From positions 1-9,650 of the forward strand of contig JAIRKG010000030.1 of NCBI GenBank assembly GCA_031260235.1: a stretch of 9,650 nt of DNA, in the 5' to 3' direction. The position numbers and the translations under genes were made by a program. Under the pieces are notes generated by a model. The model was not told the origin of the DNA. It made no database searches and was given only the letters and a program-made list of their open reading frames with translations. Shown in pieces: positions 6,558 to 9,650 of the stretch (the first letter of the stretch is position 1; every line of letters starts with the position of its first letter). This DNA comes from Dysgonamonadaceae bacterium. Its GTDB lineage: Bacteria > Bacteroidota > Bacteroidia > Bacteroidales > Azobacteroidaceae.

Positions 6558-8063
6558 TTACATATTTTCAATCATATTCAACATCTTTATAGTCGCTTTG
6601 ATTGCCGACGCCGTTTGATCTACGTCCAGACCCCTTGTTTTGAAATCTTTGCCGTTGAAGTTCCATGCAATCGTGGTTTGTACCAGAGCATCGGTGCGAC
6701 CACCAGCGGGGATGGTAACATTATAATCCGTCAATGTAGGTTTGGGTTTATTCAGTTTCGTGTAGATTTTCCACAGCGCCTTTGAAAAAGCATTGTACTG
6801 GCCGTCGCCGGGCATGGTTTCTTCGTATTCTTCTCCGTTGATTTTAATTCGCACCGTCGCTGTTGGACGCAATCCTCGCGCCAAAGACAATGAATAATTG
6901 ACCATCTTTATCGTATCGGTCGTTTCCGTGTGCATAACGTCTGAAATAATGTATGGCAAATCTTCCTGCGTAACAATCTCTTTTTTGTCGCCAAGTTTGA
7001 TGATTCGTTCGGTTACTTTTCTCATCGCCTCATTGTCCAGCACGATTCCAATCGCTTCCAGGTTTTTCCGGATATTGGATTTCCCTGACGTTTTCCCCAA
7101 AGCATATTCGCGTTCGCGACCAAAGCGCTCCGGAAGCAAATCGTTGTAATACAGGTTGTTTTTGTTGTCGCCATCGGCATGAATACCGGCGCACTGCGTA
7201 AAAACATTATCGCCTATCACCGGTTTGTTGTTGGGAATACGAATGCCCGAATAAGACGCCACTACGCGGCTGACACGATTCACTTTGTTTTCCACGACAT
7301 TCGTTTTTATTTTCAGTTGGTCGTGGAGCATCGCGATTACGCTCGTCAGAGGCGCATTTCCGGCGCGTTCACCCAAGCCGTTTACAGTCGTATGAATCCC
7401 GTCCACACCCGCAGATGCGGCGGCAAAAACATTTCCGATTGCTAAATCATAGTCGTTGTGGGCATGGAAATCAAAATGCAGGTTGGGATAGCGTGTTTTC
7501 ATTTCACGGCAATATTGCGCCGTATTCGTCGGATTCAGTATCCCCAGCGTATCGGGAAGTATAAAGCGTTTGATAGGCGTATTTTTCAAATTATCAATTA
7601 AGTAAAAGATATAATCGGGCGAGTTCAGCATCCCGTTCGACCAGTCTTCGAGATAAATATTAACGGATATTCCGCGTTGTTCTGCGTTGTTTAGAACGGC
7701 GAATATGTCTGCCGAATGTTGGTCGGGTGTTTTTCGCAACTGTTCCATGCAATGTTTCAGCGAGCCTTTGCACAGTAGGTTCATCACGCGGCAACCGGCA
7801 TTTTTTATCCAGTTTGTAGATTGAACGCCGTCAACAAAGCCGAGTATTTCAATTCTATCAAGATATTGCTGAGATGACGCCCATCGGGCAACTTTCCGGA
7901 CGGTTTCAAATTCGCCGTCCGAAACTTTGGCAGAGGCTATCTCCACGCGGTCAACCTTCAGGTCTTCAATCAACAACCGCGTAATGTGCAGTTTTTCGGC
8001 GGCAGAGAAAGAAACGCCGGAGGTCTGTTCTCCGTCGCGTAATGTTGTATCCAATATTTCCAT
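6558..8063 (-). CDS. 2-isopropylmalate / (R)-citramalate synthase family protein (LeuA-like)
   Basis: This protein belongs to the DRE-TIM metallolyases that condense acetyl-CoA with a 2-keto acid, giving 2-isopropylmalate (leucine pathway) or citramalate (isoleucine pathway). In 501 residues the TIM barrel opens with DTTLRDGEQTSGVSFS (5-20, R9-D10). The metal-binding HAHND is at 200-204 (H200, H202), and NGLGERAGNAPL at 228-239. GIHADG (293-298) supplies the linker-domain histidine, H295. ALGKTSGKSN (321-330) follows. Residues about 385-501 are an allosteric LeuA dimerisation domain containing IPAGGRTDALVQ (451-462), so feedback control by a branched-chain amino acid is likely. The N-terminus starts directly at the barrel, with no extension. 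The ATG is 2 bases after the leuD stop, so it is in the same operon, as the last gene. TQCAGIH replaces the AHESGIH-type motif of classical LeuA, so this is a divergent branch and the exact substrate is uncertain. Confidence 0.85.
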   Translation of the reverse strand: MEILDTTLRDGEQTSGVSFSAAEKLHITRLLIEDLKVDRVEIASAKVSDGEFETVRKVARWASSQQYLDRIEILGFVDGVQSTNWIKNAGCRVMNLLCKGSLKHCMEQLRKTPDQHSADIFAVLNNAEQRGISVNIYLEDWSNGMLNSPDYIFYLIDNLKNTPIKRFILPDTLGILNPTNTAQYCREMKTRYPNLHFDFHAHNDYDLAIGNVFAAASAGVDGIHTTVNGLGERAGNAPLTSVIAMLHDQLKIKTNVVENKVNRVSRVVASYSGIRIPNNKPVIGDNVFTQCAGIHADGDNKNNLYYNDLLPERFGREREYALGKTSGKSNIRKNLEAIGIVLDNEAMRKVTERIIKLGDKKEIVTQEDLPYIISDVMHTETTDTIKMVNYSLSLARGLRPTATVRIKINGEEYEETMPGDGQYNAFSKALWKIYTKLNKPKPTLTDYNVTIPAGGRTDALVQTTIAWNFNGKDFKTRGLDVDQTASAIKATIKMLNMIENM

Positions 8064-8065
8064 TG

Positions 8066-8653
8066 CTAATTATTTGCTTGTTCGTAAGATAAGACGTCTT
8101 CTTTTTTGCTTAACAGGTAGTCGATGTCGTCAAATCCTTTCAGGAAACACTCCTTTTTGTATGTGTTAATCGCAAATATTTCGTGTTTTTCGGTGGCATT
8201 ATTTGTAATCCGCTGGTTTTCCAAATCGACGGTTACGGTTGTTTTGGGGTCTTTTTTAACGCTATCGAAAATCCGGGCAAGGAATGCCTCCGAAACCACG
8301 ACCGGTAAAACGAAGTTGTTCATCGCGTTGTTTTTGAAAATATCGGCAAAGAAACTCGATACGATTACCTTAAAACCATATCCGGCAATCGCCCATGCCG
8401 CATGTTCACGGCTCGAACCGCATCCGAAATTCTTCCCTGCAACCAATATATTTCCCTTGTATACAGGATTGTTTAAGACGAAGTCGCCTTTGGGTGTTCC
8501 GTCTTTTTCGTATCTCCAGTCGGCAAAAAGATTAGCGCCGAAGCCTTCGCGCATGGTTGCTTTCAGGAAACGCGCAGGGATGATCTGGTCGGTATCCACA
8601 TTTTCGATTGGGAGCGGGATAATTGTGCTTGTTATTGTTTTAAACTTTTCCAT
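8066..8653 (-). CDS. leuD: 3-isopropylmalate dehydratase small subunit LeuD
   Basis: LeuD is the small subunit of isopropylmalate isomerase, which with LeuC interconverts 2- and 3-isopropylmalate in leucine synthesis. The same complex can act on citramalate in organisms using that route to isoleucine. The 195 residues are a normal length. [14 protein letters not shown] (18-31) is the family N-terminal motif, and [17 protein letters not shown] (73-89) is the aconitase-type swivel-domain signature that contributes the substrate-binding Ser-Arg pair (S81, R82). The C-terminal tail is polar and unremarkable. The start follows an A-rich leader (ACAAACAA) without a Shine-Dalgarno sequence. It is 52 bases downstream of leuC and 2 bases upstream of the LeuA-like gene, so all three form one transcription unit. 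Confidence 0.97.
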   Translation of the reverse strand: MEKFKTITSTIIPLPIENVDTDQIIPARFLKATMREGFGANLFADWRYEKDGTPKGDFVLNNPVYKGNILVAGKNFGCGSSREHAAWAIAGYGFKVIVSSFFADIFKNNAMNNFVLPVVVSEAFLARIFDSVKKDPKTTVTVDLENQRITNNATEKHEIFAINTYKKECFLKGFDDIDYLLSKKEDVLSYEQANN

Positions 8654-8705
8654 TTGTTTGTTTTTTTAAATAGGGAGTGATAGCCCTGTCAGTTTTGGGC
8701 TGCGT
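8654..8705 (-). other. leuC-leuD spacer with a small inverted repeat
   Basis: This is the only sizeable gap inside the leu operon. On the minus strand it contains AGCCC, ten bases, then GGGCT, a perfect 5-base stem, followed by an A-rich stretch leading to the leuD ATG. The stem is too short, and lacks a following T-run, to call a terminator. It could be a weak RNA processing or translation element, or chance. Confidence 0.25.
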
Positions 8706-9650
8706 CTATATATCGCATGGCGCTGTAATTTTTCCGGCAATCGCCGCCGCCGCCGCCACAAACGGTCCGGCAAGGATAGTCCTCGCTCCGGGACCTTGCC
8801 GTCCCTCGAAATTACGGTTTGAAGTCGAAACGGCATATTTTCCGGCAGGGACTTTATCGTCATTCATTGCCAGACACGCCGAGCAACCGGGCTGGCGGAT
8901 TTCAAAACCGGCTTCTTCGAGGATTTTGTCCAAGCCTTCTTCGCGAATTTGCCTGTCTACCTGCCATGAACCGGGGACTAACCATGCCGTGACGTTTGGG
9001 GCTTTCATTTTTCCTTTCACGACGCTTGCGAATGTGCGGAAATCCTCGATGCGTCCATTGGTGCAACTGCCCAGGAAGACGTAATCGACAGGTTTGCCGA
9101 TCAACCGTTCGCCTTCGGCAAAACCCATATACTGCAATGGCGCAGCGTGTAACGACCCTGTGGCTGTTGGAATTACACCGTCTATCGGCATACCCATGCC
9201 AGGGTTGGTTCCGTAGGTAATCATCGGTTTAATATCTTCGGCGCGGAACACATATTCTTTGTCGAAAACGGCGTTGGGGTCGGTTTTCAGCGTGCGCCAA
9301 TCAGCAAGTTTGCGTTCCCATTCTTTGCCTTTGGGGGCAAAATCGCGGTCTTTGATGTATGCAAACGTCGTTTCGTCTGGGGCGACCATTCCGCCACGCG
9401 CACCGCTTTCGATGGAGAGATTACACAGTGTGAGGCGTCCTTCCATTGAGAGCGACTGCACGGTATCTCCGGCGTATTCAACGAAATAGCCGGTTGCGCC
9501 GCCTGTGCCGATTTGCGAGATAATGTAAAGCGCGACGTCTTTTGCACCGACGTATTTACCGAGTTTCCCGTTTACGGAAATGCGCATCGTTTTTGGTTTG
9601 GACTGCAATACGCACTGCGTAGCCAGCACCATTTCGACTTCACTGGTTCC
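8706..9650 (-). CDS. leuC: 3-isopropylmalate dehydratase large subunit LeuC (partial, 5' end outside window)
   Basis: LeuC is the catalytic large subunit of isopropylmalate isomerase and carries a [4Fe-4S] cluster. About 314 residues are visible, from [12 protein letters not shown] to the stop. By comparison with the usual length of roughly 465 residues, about 150 N-terminal residues lie beyond the window edge. The three cluster cysteines are present: one in [14 protein letters not shown], and two in [13 protein letters not shown]. Other family signatures are [32 protein letters not shown] and [12 protein letters not shown]. The reading frame is open to the window edge without disruption, and the ATG near 9632 is internal, not the start. 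The C-terminus includes an Ala5 run encoded by a GGC repeat. The gene leads an operon with leuD and the LeuA-like synthase, so the operon promoter and any leader regulation are outside the window. Confidence 0.97.
   Translation of the reverse strand, partial: GTSEVEMVLATQCVLQSKPKTMRISVNGKLGKYVGAKDVALYIISQIGTGGATGYFVEYAGDTVQSLSMEGRLTLCNLSIESGARGGMVAPDETTFAYIKDRDFAPKGKEWERKLADWRTLKTDPNAVFDKEYVFRAEDIKPMITYGTNPGMGMPIDGVIPTATGSLHAAPLQYMGFAEGERLIGKPVDYVFLGSCTNGRIEDFRTFASVVKGKMKAPNVTAWLVPGSWQVDRQIREEGLDKILEEAGFEIRQPGCSACLAMNDDKVPAGKYAVSTSNRNFEGRQGPGARTILAGPFVAAAAAIAGKITAPCDI
8743..8757 (-). repeat. Five-unit GGC trinucleotide repeat inside leuC
   Basis: Five perfect copies of GCC (GGC on the minus strand) encode the run of alanines in [11 protein letters not shown] near the LeuC C-terminus. 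Alanine-rich sequence at this place is usual in LeuC. The perfect codon repetition is the only unusual point, and unit gain or loss would stay in frame. Confidence 0.6.

Noticed and set aside
8124..8669. Open frame of 181 codons on the plus strand opposite leuD
   Set aside because: It covers nearly the whole of a clearly conserved leuD, is low in recognisable motifs, and reads as the antisense shadow of that gene.
1..9650. Undescribed defence system, CRISPR array, toxin-antitoxin pair or biosynthetic cluster
   Set aside because: All coding space is taken by recognisable lipid A, shikimate, recombination and branched-chain amino acid genes plus one unknown. No direct repeat array or small gene pair is present.

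Overview
The window reads as a housekeeping segment of a Bacteroidota chromosome, most likely order Bacteroidales. Four things point there. LpxC and FabZ are fused in one protein. The genes are arranged HD phosphohydrolase, lpxD, lpxC-fabZ, lpxA. The start codons I examined follow A-rich leaders without an obvious Shine-Dalgarno sequence. Matches to the Bacteroidota -7 promoter element TAnnTTTG lie in the intergenic gaps. I cannot name the genus. No RNA gene, CRISPR array, insertion sequence or defence system is visible, and no stretch over 300 bases lacks a gene.

Region 1 (1-5074, + strand) is a lipid A cluster. An HD-domain phosphohydrolase of the SAMHD1/dNTPase-like type is followed, after a short gap with a candidate promoter, by lpxD, lpxC-fabZ and lpxA, which overlap by 1 base or lie 2 bases apart. 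LpxA, LpxC and LpxD catalyse the first three acylation/deacylation steps from UDP-GlcNAc, and the FabZ half belongs to the fatty acid cycle that supplies the hydroxyacyl-ACP donors. Downstream is a pRiA4b ORF-3-like protein of unknown role with an acidic tail, preceded by an AATT-rich repeat tract.

Region 2 (5119-6544) holds aroQ (type II 3-dehydroquinase, - strand) and xerD (tyrosine recombinase, + strand). They are divergent across a 52-base gap that carries a candidate -7 element for each direction, 3 bases apart.

Region 3 (6558-9650, - strand) is a branched-chain amino acid operon read leuC (5' end outside the window), leuD, then a 501-residue member of the 2-isopropylmalate/citramalate synthase family. 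It ends tail-to-tail with xerD, 13 bases apart. LeuC and LeuD form isopropylmalate isomerase. The synthase makes its substrate or, alternatively, citramalate for the isoleucine branch; the sequence alone does not settle which.

The region is largely ordinary. The observations most worth a second look are the substrate of the LeuA-family protein, the conserved-looking unknown gene after lpxA, lineage-type differences in LpxC and LpxA compared with E. coli, and the compact divergent aroQ/xerD promoters.
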